64,000 bases of DNA. Source: Plasmopara viticola. Taxonomy: Eukaryota > Oomycota > Peronosporomycetes > Peronosporales > Peronosporaceae. Below the pieces are notes generated by a model. It worked only from the letters and a program-made list of their open reading frames with translations. It was not told where the DNA came from and made no database searches. The translations under genes were made by a program, and so were the position numbers. The stretch covers positions 186,001-250,000 of the forward strand of contig MBPM02000038.1 in the NCBI GenBank assembly GCA_001695595.3. Direction: 5' to 3'. Of this stretch, positions 1-9,650 are shown one piece after another. Every line of letters begins with the position of its first letter. Within the stretch, counting starts at the first letter, position 1.

Positions 1-117
1 CGCCGATTCAGAAAAGTTGCAGACAACCAGTACCGGTATCCTACCGCAGTCACATCACTTCGTCTCTTAACGCGCGAGTCCGTCCGACGCGCTCACTCTA
101 CGCGTCTACACTGAAGC
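1..117 (+). promoter_or_regulatory. 5' leader and possible initiator of the UBR-type ligase gene
   Basis: This is the only upstream sequence available for the first gene. A CTCACTCT stretch at 92-99, about 20 bases before the ATG, fits the oomycete initiator consensus YTCANTYY. The match is short and could be chance. No TATA box is seen. Confidence 0.3.
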
Positions 118-3100
118 ATGTCGGCGGTACCTAGTATTGACAATCCAACGGCGCTTCGGCGTTTCTTGCAGACTCAAAGCATGGCCACTATTAGCTCTGA
201 TCTAATGTCAACTATACTAGCACAAATGCGGCGATTTCCAGACAATTTCGAACTTAATTCAGTACCTCTCGAAAACCTCAGCGACGTGTTGGATGCCATT
301 CTTCTGGCGCGCGCTGACAATGTACTGCTTCAAGATAGATGTCGCTCACCGCAGGATGGAGAGTTGCCTTGGATCACGAAAGAAGCGTTTTTCGCGCGCT
401 ATCGACCTCAAAGCAGCACCCCCGTGCTCTGTGGGTACTTGTTCCAGCGCAATGATATTGTCTTCAATTGCAAAACGTGCCAATCCGATGAAACGTGTGT
501 GCTGTGCCTCCAATGCTTTCAAAATGGCAATCACGACGGCCACGACGTGTATTTTCATCGGACCAGTCCAGGAGGCGTTTGTGATTGTGGAGACAGCGAA
601 GCGTGGGCACCCGAGGGCTTTTGCAAGTACCATGGTCAGCAGAAGGAGGACCTGGCACCAGCTACAAGGACCGAGGCCACAGCTTCATTGCCTGAGGACC
701 TTGTCCATGTAGCCACTGCATTGTTTCAAGCCATTGTGGACTTTTATGTCGAAATGGCCACTCAATCGATGCAAGTATTTGATGCCGACATTGTCGATGC
801 AAAAGGACGAGAGAGACTACAAAAAGGACGTCAACAAATGCACCAAGAGGAACGCGCAGTGGAGGACGTGCAGCGGATGGAACGCCAATTTCATGTGCGG
901 ATTTGCAACGACGATGTGCACTCGGACGAAGATTTGATCCGATCCTTGTCCCAAAAAGGCATTTCTCAAGCAGAAGACCTCGTGCGTGCGATTGATTCCA
1001 ATGGATCGGAACTCGTGGCTCGCAATTTGTTGTTGCGCGACGCGCTTACGCTCATGCAAGCCCTCAAAGGCGAGGGGTGGCACGTGGCTGTAGTACAGGA
1101 TCAATTCGTACATGATGAAGACGTATTGTTGCGTGTGACGCAGTGGATGAAAACGGTCTGCGCCATGTCCAAGCAGCTTCACGAGCTTTTTTGCCACCTG
1201 TTATTTGCCACAGAGAGGCAACCGAAAGAACCGATCCAAGTCATGTTTTTGTCGGACCCCTACTTTCGAAAAGATATTGTGCTCGAATTGTACGAGTTGT
1301 ACTTGAAATTACAAGGTGAGAAAGCTCCCAAAGTGCTTTTCTCCCTTGTTTTTCTAAAAGTGTACAATCGAATGATGTTGAAATATTTCTGTGGCGTCGG
1401 TACGCGAGAGGAATCGCTATTTCAATACGGCGTTCAAATCCTCACGACACCATCCATCGTGCATCAGTTGGCGAAAAAGGGATTGCTCGAAATGCTCCTC
1501 GATACGATCAATACAGCGCTCGAAATGGCACGCACTTACACTGTACCACTTCCGCCACCCCACACTGTCTATCGTACGTTGGACTGTGACCACCCGCTGC
1601 TAAAGTTTAAGCGATATCACTTTGTCATTGAAAATTTTGGGTATGTACTGGGCATCCCGGCCATGTCGAGTGCCTTGCTCTTGCGATCGGAAATACTCGA
1701 AAAGTGGCTTCGTGCCTTGGCAGACATTCAAGGACTCGACCCGCAAGTTCGAATACAAGACGGACGTGCTCATGTGACGTACGAAACGCACTCGTGGCTT
1801 ACAGCATTTACTTTTCACGCCAACGTGAGCAAAGTCCATGCTTTGATTGCCAAAGGGCTTCGGTATCATGAAGCTGTGGATACCGATACTTGCAATCACG
1901 AGCGCGAACGTATGGTGCTGAATATACTGGCAGGCTTCTGGGGTCAGATGAAGCGATCGGATATGGCCACAACTCAGCTACAACTCTATGCTTCACCGTG
2001 TAGTCGATTACTGGGCTCTTCTGGTCTGGAAACGATTGTCAAGTACGATGTGTTGACCCAACCCGTGTCATTTCACAATCCCCTCCACGGTCTACTGGCT
2101 AGTTGTCTCATCGAGAGTATGTACTATGGACCACTATCAGCTTCTGGAAGCACTGAACCATGGATCTCGAGCTGGACGACACTATTTGAGCGCTCAATGA
2201 CGACAAGTAACCAACAGAATGGACTAGAGGACGGGAAATCGAACGAGATTGTACGACAGATGAAGACACGGATGATCTATACCCTGATGGAATTCCCGCT
2301 TCGGTCGCTAGTACTGTGCGCGCATATTGGCTGTGGGTTATGGATTCGAAATGGGCAGAACATGCAGCGCCAGATGTTAAATTACACAAGTCCGCCCTGG
2401 TGCAATGAGTTGCGCGACTTGGACCTTTTTCTAGTCCAAGTCAGCGCAACGATTGTCGGTTTTGCAACATTTCTGACAATTTTTTTCGATCGTTTCGGCC
2501 TTGCCGAGTGGCTCGTTGCGTGGGCCAACCTTCGTAAGGCAAGTGACGAGAGCTCGAGTGTTGCTGCACGTGAGGCGTTTGTCAGTGCGTCAGAGGACGA
2601 GAAACTCGTGGGTGTGTTGGAAGCCGCTTTGCTACAGCTTTTATGGATTGTAACCGAGCTCATGCCTTCCCCGGATGCCATTCAACAACGCGATGCGATC
2701 CTTCGACGTGAAATCATCCATCGATTGAGCCAGCATCCGTGTCGACTGTCTGAACTACTTGACCAAACAGCGTTCGTCGTCTCGACGCCGTTTGGTGGCA
2801 TTTCAAATCGGCAAGAAAAGCAGCACTTGACGCGACTGGAACACATTCTGAACGAAGTCGCTGACGTGCAAGTCAAGCGTTCTGGTCTAGTACCTTCGCT
2901 GGGCGATGGCGCGGACGAAGACGAGAGTATGGGACCTGGCTCCATGGAACCTACCACGTACATATTGAAAAAGGCCTTCTTTAAGGAATACGATCCTTCC
3001 TTTTATCACTTGAGTCGATCGAGTCACGAAAAAGCGCAGTTTGCACGGCATGAAGCGTTGTTTAAAGCGTGGAAAGTCGAAGACTCCCCCATTCCATTCG

Positions 3101-6100
3101 TGACGCACCTCTCTTCTCCTCACAAAGCTCTTGGCACGGTGCGCTTTCTAGTGCTTGAAAAAGGTCTACTTGGGATCTTGCGACTCGTTCTAGAGGACGC
3201 CAATTGCTCTTGGAATCAAGAAACCAGTTGCAATCGCGGAGGCAAGAGGACGAATGTTATGGCGCTCTTGCGCGCGATTCACTTGCTTAATGTAGCTGTT
3301 CTCGTCCTTCAGTGTGGCGGTGAAGCAGCGGCTTTGGTGCAAGAAAAGGATGCAGTTTTGTCCGCGAGTAAACGACACGAAACAGTTGCGCTACTGCGAA
3401 GAGGCCCAGAGGCGTTTGAAGAAGCCGATACAGCGTCTCGTGGCAAAAAGCGCGTGAAAAGGCAAACAGTGGCCACTGCTGAGACCGAAAATGTGCCACT
3501 GAATCGAGAGAGCAATCACGACGACAAGAACGACGTACACGATTTGAGTATTGTGGCGCTGCTTGTGGCGCTGTCAAAAGACATGATCCAAAATGACTTT
3601 GAAACGTCCAAATCAACAATCTCTTGTATCTATTGGATTTTGAAGGAAGTGGCAAAGTTGGATCGCTTGACGCAGGCGTATGTTGAGCTCCAAGTTTGGA
3701 GTGGCATGAAAAAGCACAAAGAGCTAGTGACTGAAAAGGGAATGTCAAAAGATGAAGTGAAAAAGCTCTACCAACAGCGGGCGATTGCGGCCATGACGGC
3801 ACGTCAAACGGCTTTTGCACAGTCAAAAGCTTTTGCTGAGATGGACGATCAAGACGAGGGAGACTTGATTGGATCTGGATCGAGTGGCAAGTCGAGTGCC
3901 GCGACTTTAACCGATTCAAAGCATACAATCGTCTACCGACCACCGCCACCACCAGACTGCATTATCTGCTCGCAAAAGGAGAAAGATGAGCCAATCATGT
4001 ACATTGGTCATGCTCAGAGGACTAAAGTGAATGTTCATGCGTTTGCAAAGCTTCCAGGGGATACAGAGCCTGATGTGGCGGGTAATAACCATAGCGTCTC
4101 GTGTACCGCGGCATTTCCTCCCTCGATTCATCTGTCGCTCTGTGGCCACGCTGTTCATCTGCACTGTTGGCAGAAATACTTTGCGTCCGTGCGTGCCCAA
4201 TCTCGCGTGAACCATGAGCACAGCCAGACAAACATTGCGTTCGATGCTCATGTTGGCGAGTTTCTTTGTCCATTGTGTCAGGCGCTTAGTTCTATGCTCA
4301 TCCCGTGTCTTCCCGTCTCTCCGCCCCTAACATCTATCGACCAACAACGGGACCGCAACGCGATGGAACGAGTGTTTCAGTCCAAACAAGATACTGCAAG
4401 TATCTTTGCATGGTTATCAACTGGACTGCCGAGTCGATTGGACACGTTTGCCGCTTTGGACGACACGAACCGTGGCGCGGAAGACAATCAAGATGAAACG
4501 ATCCGTTCGCAGCAACACGATGAGGTTCGTGCCATGAAGCAATTTGCCGTCAATTTCCTCGAAACGTTAAGTCGTTTTCAGGCGGAAAAGAATCAGTTGA
4601 CAAGTGCCACGAGTGCATTAAAGGATGGATTTTACTCAACTGGAGCTCAAGTGACGCATTTAATTTGGTCGTCAGTGACTTCAACGATTGCAAATACGCA
4701 ACTCAGTGGCATTTCGGCTGCTATCTACTCGTTTGAGACTTCAGCAACGTTGACGAAAAGTGGGCACAAAGGCACTTCATGGCAATCGAATCCTGGCTTC
4801 CACTCGCGTGGAAATGCCAGCTCTGCGACGACTGCGTCTTCATTTTCGTCGTTGAGGATAAGCAACATTCTGAACCCTGCGGTCCAAAGCTTGAGAGCGC
4901 GAGTCGCCGTGTCATTGCCCGAAGCGTTAGACCCGCAGCTGGACCAGTTTACACCGAAAGACGACAGCAAGCTGAACGTTTTGCTGCGAGCACTGCGCCA
5001 TACGCCGTTCCTCTTTCCAAGCAGCCGACGTGGCTTTTATCAAAGTTTGTGCTTTCCGATCGCCCAAAACTTTCGACTTGCGCTCTCACTGGACCAATGG
5101 CTCGAGACTTTGCCACAAGGCCCTCCCCTCCAACTCGGTCTACCCATCTTAAGCCAGGATTTATTCTACCTCTGCGTTGCAATTTGCAGTAGTATGTTGA
5201 CGACCAAGGCAGAAATTTTGCTCACGATTCGATCGCTCTGTATTCTGTACATGGCTCAAGTGCTCCTCCAGCTAGCACAAATGGAAGCTGAAGATGAAGA
5301 CGATGATGAAGTTGCGAACGAAGTGAGCAATGAAAGGAGACAATGGCTTGACACGAAGGATAGTTGCAAGGAGATGCAGCGTGGCCTGGAAACGCTGATG
5401 GCACGTCTTGCTCACGCAGCTGGCGTGACTTGTATTCAGGATCTAGAAGAAGGAGAGGCACGTTCCACTCGTCGGCCGGCACCACAAGGTCGACAGCTTC
5501 AATTGCTGTTTGAATCCTCGTGTCTGGCGTTCATGCGGCAAGTGACGCTCCTTTGTCGTGCGTTTTTCCGAGGCGAAGACGATCCGGATGTGTCGTGGAG
5601 TGCCAATTTTGTCAGCTCGTTGCGGCTGAGTACAAAGTACCACGAAATGTGTCAACAACTAGGCCTTCCTCGAATCTCTCAGTTACTAGCCGATGACCAG
5701 TTGCTGGACTATCTCGTACGGGCTGCTCGTGAATTGTGTACTCGCATTACAAGTGCTGCCGTGTCGAAAGAGGCTCAGGTCCAGTATCAGCAGCTTGGGA
5801 AGGCAGAGCAGCTAATTGCAGAGCTTCGCCACCTTGGCGCGAACCAGGAAAAGCACGGCAGACATGAGCTAGCCATGCTTGCTCGTAGTACTTTGCAATC
5901 CCTTCCGCGCCTTCCCCTTCGATGCGATCCAGATGGACGCAAATGCTTGTTTCACGTTGCCAACATTCGACTTGTCAAGCTGGCGCAGTCGTACACCAAT
6001 TTGCATGCAGAAGTACTGGGTAAGAGCAAGTGCAAGCAGACGTGGAAGACGGTGGAGAATCCCGCCATTTGCTTGCTTTGTGAACATGTCTTGTGTGCTG

Positions 6101-6426
6101 GCACTGAGTGTTGTCGACGACGCAGCGACGGCATGGGAGCTTGCACGCACCACGCCATGACGTGTGGCGCGGGCGTCGGGCTGTATTTCCTCATGCGCTC
6201 GTCGTCCGTGCTCCTGGTGTTCGGTCCTCGAAGTTCGTACTTTGGGTCGCCCTATCTCGACATGTTTGGGGAAGAGGACATTAACGTGCGTCGTGGCCGC
6301 CCATTGTACCTCAATGCCAAGCGGATGAAAGCATTGCAGGCGTTGTATGCAAACCATCAAGTGGCAAACGAAGTGACGCGGAATCGACGGACGTCGGAGC
6401 AGTACATTCGGAACAATTATTACTGA
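118..6426 (+). CDS. UBR-box / RING-H2 E3 ubiquitin-protein ligase (N-recognin family)
   Basis: A single-exon gene for a 2102-residue protein of the UBR1/UBR2/PRT6 type. These E3 ligases bind destabilising N-terminal residues of substrates and transfer ubiquitin for proteasomal turnover (N-degron pathway). The Cys/His-rich UBR box is at about residues 105-173, with closely spaced Cys pairs and the typical CDCGD motif. A long helical middle follows. A RING-H2 finger starts at CIIC (residues 1281-1284) and ends with CPLC near 1384, with a spacer inserted between the first and second metal ligands and LCGHAVHLHCW in the core. The C-terminal Cys/His-rich cap (UAIN-type, from about 1980) contains ICLLC and a long run ending near a YLNAKR motif. 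All three hallmark modules and the usual length (~1700-2100) are present, so the gene looks intact. It converges on an effector gene 272 bp downstream. The ATG is the first in frame. Confidence 0.93.
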   Translation: MSAVPSIDNPTALRRFLQTQSMATISSDLMSTILAQMRRFPDNFELNSVPLENLSDVLDAILLARADNVLLQDRCRSPQDGELPWITKEAFFARYRPQSSTPVLCGYLFQRNDIVFNCKTCQSDETCVLCLQCFQNGNHDGHDVYFHRTSPGGVCDCGDSEAWAPEGFCKYHGQQKEDLAPATRTEATASLPEDLVHVATALFQAIVDFYVEMATQSMQVFDADIVDAKGRERLQKGRQQMHQEERAVEDVQRMERQFHVRICNDDVHSDEDLIRSLSQKGISQAEDLVRAIDSNGSELVARNLLLRDALTLMQALKGEGWHVAVVQDQFVHDEDVLLRVTQWMKTVCAMSKQLHELFCHLLFATERQPKEPIQVMFLSDPYFRKDIVLELYELYLKLQGEKAPKVLFSLVFLKVYNRMMLKYFCGVGTREESLFQYGVQILTTPSIVHQLAKKGLLEMLLDTINTALEMARTYTVPLPPPHTVYRTLDCDHPLLKFKRYHFVIENFGYVLGIPAMSSALLLRSEILEKWLRALADIQGLDPQVRIQDGRAHVTYETHSWLTAFTFHANVSKVHALIAKGLRYHEAVDTDTCNHERERMVLNILAGFWGQMKRSDMATTQLQLYASPCSRLLGSSGLETIVKYDVLTQPVSFHNPLHGLLASCLIESMYYGPLSASGSTEPWISSWTTLFERSMTTSNQQNGLEDGKSNEIVRQMKTRMIYTLMEFPLRSLVLCAHIGCGLWIRNGQNMQRQMLNYTSPPWCNELRDLDLFLVQVSATIVGFATFLTIFFDRFGLAEWLVAWANLRKASDESSSVAAREAFVSASEDEKLVGVLEAALLQLLWIVTELMPSPDAIQQRDAILRREIIHRLSQHPCRLSELLDQTAFVVSTPFGGISNRQEKQHLTRLEHILNEVADVQVKRSGLVPSLGDGADEDESMGPGSMEPTTYILKKAFFKEYDPSFYHLSRSSHEKAQFARHEALFKAWKVEDSPIPFVTHLSSPHKALGTVRFLVLEKGLLGILRLVLEDANCSWNQETSCNRGGKRTNVMALLRAIHLLNVAVLVLQCGGEAAALVQEKDAVLSASKRHETVALLRRGPEAFEEADTASRGKKRVKRQTVATAETENVPLNRESNHDDKNDVHDLSIVALLVALSKDMIQNDFETSKSTISCIYWILKEVAKLDRLTQAYVELQVWSGMKKHKELVTEKGMSKDEVKKLYQQRAIAAMTARQTAFAQSKAFAEMDDQDEGDLIGSGSSGKSSAATLTDSKHTIVYRPPPPPDCIICSQKEKDEPIMYIGHAQRTKVNVHAFAKLPGDTEPDVAGNNHSVSCTAAFPPSIHLSLCGHAVHLHCWQKYFASVRAQSRVNHEHSQTNIAFDAHVGEFLCPLCQALSSMLIPCLPVSPPLTSIDQQRDRNAMERVFQSKQDTASIFAWLSTGLPSRLDTFAALDDTNRGAEDNQDETIRSQQHDEVRAMKQFAVNFLETLSRFQAEKNQLTSATSALKDGFYSTGAQVTHLIWSSVTSTIANTQLSGISAAIYSFETSATLTKSGHKGTSWQSNPGFHSRGNASSATTASSFSSLRISNILNPAVQSLRARVAVSLPEALDPQLDQFTPKDDSKLNVLLRALRHTPFLFPSSRRGFYQSLCFPIAQNFRLALSLDQWLETLPQGPPLQLGLPILSQDLFYLCVAICSSMLTTKAEILLTIRSLCILYMAQVLLQLAQMEAEDEDDDEVANEVSNERRQWLDTKDSCKEMQRGLETLMARLAHAAGVTCIQDLEEGEARSTRRPAPQGRQLQLLFESSCLAFMRQVTLLCRAFFRGEDDPDVSWSANFVSSLRLSTKYHEMCQQLGLPRISQLLADDQLLDYLVRAARELCTRITSAAVSKEAQVQYQQLGKAEQLIAELRHLGANQEKHGRHELAMLARSTLQSLPRLPLRCDPDGRKCLFHVANIRLVKLAQSYTNLHAEVLGKSKCKQTWKTVENPAICLLCEHVLCAGTECCRRRSDGMGACTHHAMTCGAGVGLYFLMRSSSVLLVFGPRSSYFGSPYLDMFGEEDINVRRGRPLYLNAKRMKALQALYANHQVANEVTRNRRTSEQYIRNNYY

Positions 6427-6446
6427 GCCGTCCGTGACGGAGGCTC
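6425..6446 (+). other. Stem-loop at the stop codon of the UBR-type ligase gene
   Basis: GAGCC and GGCTC bracket CCGTC-CGT-GACGG immediately at the stop codon, giving a short imperfect hairpin in the start of the 3' UTR. It may be chance; no role is claimed. Confidence 0.3.
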
Positions 6447-6698
6447 AAGACTCTTGAAGGAGCAGTGACAATGGATTGAACTTATACGAAACGACAGCAA
6501 GAAGAGACATGGCAAGGGTCGGATCGAGTCTACTGACATGAGCGACTAGAAGGACAAGACGACTACTTTAGCGTCAAGACAAGGCACAATAGCAAGGAGA
6601 GAGTGCAATCCCTTGAGTAACCAGCAAGAAAAGATTGCAATAATTCAATTGACACGGGCGACTAGAACGACAAGACCAGCAAGCCACGATGCCGCGTA
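6427..6698. other. Convergent intergenic region between ligase and effector genes
   Basis: Purine-rich 3' flank shared by two convergent genes. The phrase GCGACTAGAAGGACAAGACGAC near 6541 recurs imperfectly near 6657, so an old short duplication is likely. No ORF is supported. Confidence 0.4.
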
Positions 6699-7637
6699 TC
6701 ACGGATTCAGGTATTTCGGAGGATTGATCACGTCGTCGTCAAGCCCTTTAAAAGTCGGGATCTTTCGAAACTTTCCAGGTGGAGCGTATCCATTTACCAT
6801 GCTTTCAAACTTGTCGAGCGACGGATATTGGGCCATGTATCCTTTAATGAATCTGTTCAGTTTGCTACGATCGATCCGTTTGCCCGTTTTCAGCTCGCGT
6901 GCCTCAAGCGCTACCTTGTACAAGAGCGGCGAAACTTTCTGTTCAAGCATCGTCGCGACGCTCAAATCTTGGTCAATGATGTGGTCCATTTCTTCAAGTG
7001 CCTCTTTGATCCCATAAACATCGTGAAACAACGGTTTACTACTCGCGTGCGACGGGTTTATACTCGCGCGCACTTTTGCCCAATGATTGGGTGGTGGCAA
7101 CAATAAACTATGGTAGTGTTTAATAAACTTGAGCAGAGACTGCAATTGAGTGCTTTTTGGCCACTCGTCGAGCGAGTCGACGACTTCTGTTGCCAAGGGA
7201 CTTTTAAGGTCCAACCAAACACGGAATTCCGAGGGATGAAAGCCCCGCACAATTGCAGAGTCCATCGAACCGTGGTCACAATGGCCCAATAGGTGATTAA
7301 ACCTTTGGATAGTAAGCCAATGGTCGAGTGTTGAGTGTACTGTTTCCTTCAGTCTTTCCGCAATTGCAGTTGCTGTGCGAACTAGTTCGTGGAATGGACC
7401 CGGGTTTACAAAAGACTTGATCCGCGTGAGCATTGAGTCCGGGTTGGAGCTCAAACGTTCCTCGTCAGCACGGACCTTGCCATCCTTCGCTCGGAGCAAG
7501 CGATGATTGGCAGCCTCATACTGCGCAACAGGGTACGACTTGAAATTGGACTCGTCGCTCAGAGAGCCACGTGGGACGGCGTCACAACTCGTGCAAATAG
7601 CGACGATCAAAGCAAGGAGGAGTTTAAAGCTGTGCAT
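6699..7637 (-). CDS. Canonical RXLR-dEER secreted effector candidate
   Basis: A 312-residue protein read on the minus strand. The frame is open further upstream, but the ATG at 7637 is chosen because it begins directly with a signal peptide: residues 1-20 start MHSFKLLLALIVA and end near CDA. RLLR is at residues 46-49 and DEER at 58-61. This spacing is the textbook RXLR-dEER arrangement of oomycete effectors delivered into host plant cells. The C-terminal effector region (about 62-312) is helical and rich in Leu, Lys and Trp. Two segments (FHPSEFRVW, and KVSPLLYK...FIKGYMAQY) resemble WY-type helical bundles, though not clearly enough to call. The gene is convergent with the UBR-type ligase and has a large repeat-rich upstream region, typical of effectors at gene-dense/gene-sparse borders. 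The host target is unknown. Confidence 0.88.
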   Translation of the reverse strand: MHSFKLLLALIVAICTSCDAVPRGSLSDESNFKSYPVAQYEAANHRLLRAKDGKVRADEERLSSNPDSMLTRIKSFVNPGPFHELVRTATAIAERLKETVHSTLDHWLTIQRFNHLLGHCDHGSMDSAIVRGFHPSEFRVWLDLKSPLATEVVDSLDEWPKSTQLQSLLKFIKHYHSLLLPPPNHWAKVRASINPSHASSKPLFHDVYGIKEALEEMDHIIDQDLSVATMLEQKVSPLLYKVALEARELKTGKRIDRSKLNRFIKGYMAQYPSLDKFESMVNGYAPPGKFRKIPTFKGLDDDVINPPKYLNP

Positions 7638-8337
7638 GATTAGGAGGTCTTTGTTACTCCCGTAGCTCACGAAGCGAATTTGATTGTGCGGTGGAGACAC
7701 ATGGCATCCGTACAGTGTACGGTCTGGGTCATAGAGCGGGTGGTGCATTTGATAACGCCATTTAGAAGATCGAGCGCATGGATTTTACGTCAGAAAGGTC
7801 ACTGCAATGCTGATTTTGAGTCAAATGTTTGATGCAATTGATAAGAAGAAAGAAATGAAAAGATTTGCGGTCCTTGGCAAATTTTCCGCGGACCATTCTT
7901 CAAGGTACATCGATTGCGGCTGTTTTAATTGATTGGCTGCAAAAGACAGACAAATTGGTTTTGAGAATCCTTTCGGTTCGAATGGTGATTTGCACATCAT
8001 CCCTCAAACCTGTGACATAAAGCAACATGTCATTGTTTGAGGTCTGCGCCCTATCGGTATATCTACCGGTTTGCATATGAAAAGTTACCGTACCGAATAT
8101 GATTGGAGTCAAATTTAGTGCATACAAAAACTAAAAGGTAGGACCAAAACTGGATAATAAACAATTGAGTGTTTTGATGGCAATCTACTGCACACATCGG
8201 TCCAAAAATAGTGAGCAATCTTATTCCGAATAATCGAATATCTTGCTGAGCAGCTTCCTTGTCGGTGATCAATTCTATGCTTATGTGGGTAGTTAATCGA
8301 CGTGGATTCTCACAAAAGGTTCCGGGATGGATAAAAC
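7638..8337. other. Upstream region of the RXLR gene, no gene seen
   Basis: AT-rich 5' flank of the minus-strand effector gene. It must hold that gene's promoter, but I see no convincing initiator or TATA element. Short ORFs here have no recognisable composition or motif. Confidence 0.4.
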
Positions 8338-8410
8338 CTTTCCGCGTCTACGCGCAGTTTACTTTGCTCGAACTCTTTCCGCGTCTACGCGCAGTTTGCT
8401 TTGCTCAAAA
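8338..8410. repeat. 37-bp direct repeat, two copies
   Basis: CTTTCCGCGTCTACGCGCAG begins at 8338 and again at 8375. Both copies continue TTTRCTTTGCTC, so two nearly identical 37-bp units lie head to tail. Each unit holds the self-complementary core CGCGTCTACGCG. Confidence 0.85.
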
Positions 8411-8899
8411 ACCTTGTTAGCATGTAGTGGACCTACGGATGCGGCTGTGTTCGCAGCCCTCTTTGCTGTCAGATAGCTAAAGTGTGTCATGATGTTCAAG
8501 CTCTGTGAGTAAAGTCTATGCTGCAAAGCTCAGGCAACACAGGTCCAATTAGCTCCGGCGATGCCGTTTACTGTATGATTCAAGTCGGCATACCTTAAAG
8601 TAGCCACCTCTAAAAGATAATGAAGTCAAGATCTCAAATAAAAAAAATAAGTAGAGACGGTCACTTAGGCGCCCTTGATCACGGCGTTCGCACCCCTTCA
8701 TCTGAGAGGCCGGGCTCATTGTTAGAAATTTCCCGCGAAGCCACTCCACCCGAGTTTTTGTGTCCTTAATGCACATAAAAAGAGTCGATATTACCGCATA
8801 TTCAGTGACCTTTGCAACGACCTCACATTCTCGTCCGCAAGCAGGGTAAGCGTGAGTCTCATGAATATATATAGGGGTCAAAGTGGTAGTCAACCGCCT
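8411..8899. other. Intergenic, no gene seen
   Basis: No ORF with coding character, no repeat and no RNA gene could be recognised here. Confidence 0.4.
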
Positions 8900-9650
8900 A
8901 CATTACTGGAGCGCCAAGTCAAGGTGAATATGCTTGGGGATGGCCTAAGATCAGTTACTCCTCACGATCAACTCTTCAGCGAAGATAGAGTAAACGATTC
9001 GAATCGCTCGTTGTTCATAGACAGAGTCGCTCCTCTAAAATGCCGTGATTAGTCGATTTTTTCGTCAAATAGGACATCCATCTTAGTCCCTGACACGGCA
9101 AGAGTCTTCTTCAACTCTAGGTCACGCACGAGTCACGCAAGAATGATTTATATGCCAAATGGATTAAGTGCTGCCGAGCAATGCAACATTCACTACTTAG
9201 TCTGCGCCACATGGTATAAGTCAGTCCCGAAGAGAGCCGAAGAAATAGAACTTTGTCTCGCTTAAAGGCCTTGAATGGTCTCTGGCAGAAGTTGCTCGCT
9301 AAGAGTCATAGAGATTTAAGCTATCGGAACCCACGCGCTGGGACTAAACTGTCTCTATCGCGGGATGCTGGTAGCAGTTCGACCCATATTGGGACCGAAT
9401 TCTGTACCCCTCATTACACTATGGGACTTATTTGGTCAGTGGGGCGTCCTTCATCAAACCCTTCTATCACCCAATCAGGCGCGAGTTGGTAGGGCAGTCA
9501 CACACTCGAGTGTGATGGCTCGTCTAAATTAGTGACCTATCTTCGGCTTCCTTAATTCGGATCCTACCTCCCGGTCCTGGGTCAAACGGCTAACCGCTCG
9601 AGCCACAGGGTCGGTTGTCTAAGAGTCTTAGAAAAAACGAGTCGTCAGTA
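8900..9650. mobile_element. Decayed Ty3/gypsy-type retroelement patch
   Basis: The stretch 9361-9640 can be aligned by eye with 32721-32960, where gypsy integrase motifs are recognisable. Shared phrases include GATGCTGGTAGC, CATTACACTRTGGG, CAGTGGGGCGT and CTATCTTCGG. The part 8930-9200 resembles 42550-42790, for example GCTCCTCYAAAATGCC and GCTGCCGA. Reading frames are broken everywhere, so this is a dead fragment. Assignment to gypsy rests on the 32-kb copy rather than on motifs seen here. Confidence 0.5.

Noticed and set aside
3287..3952. 221-codon minus-strand ORF inside the ligase gene
   Set aside because: Antisense to a clear coding region, Ser/Arg-rich low-quality composition, no motif.
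7638..7748. 37-residue extension of the RXLR protein
   Set aside because: It would place the signal peptide internally. The ATG at 7637 gives a normal secreted N-terminus.
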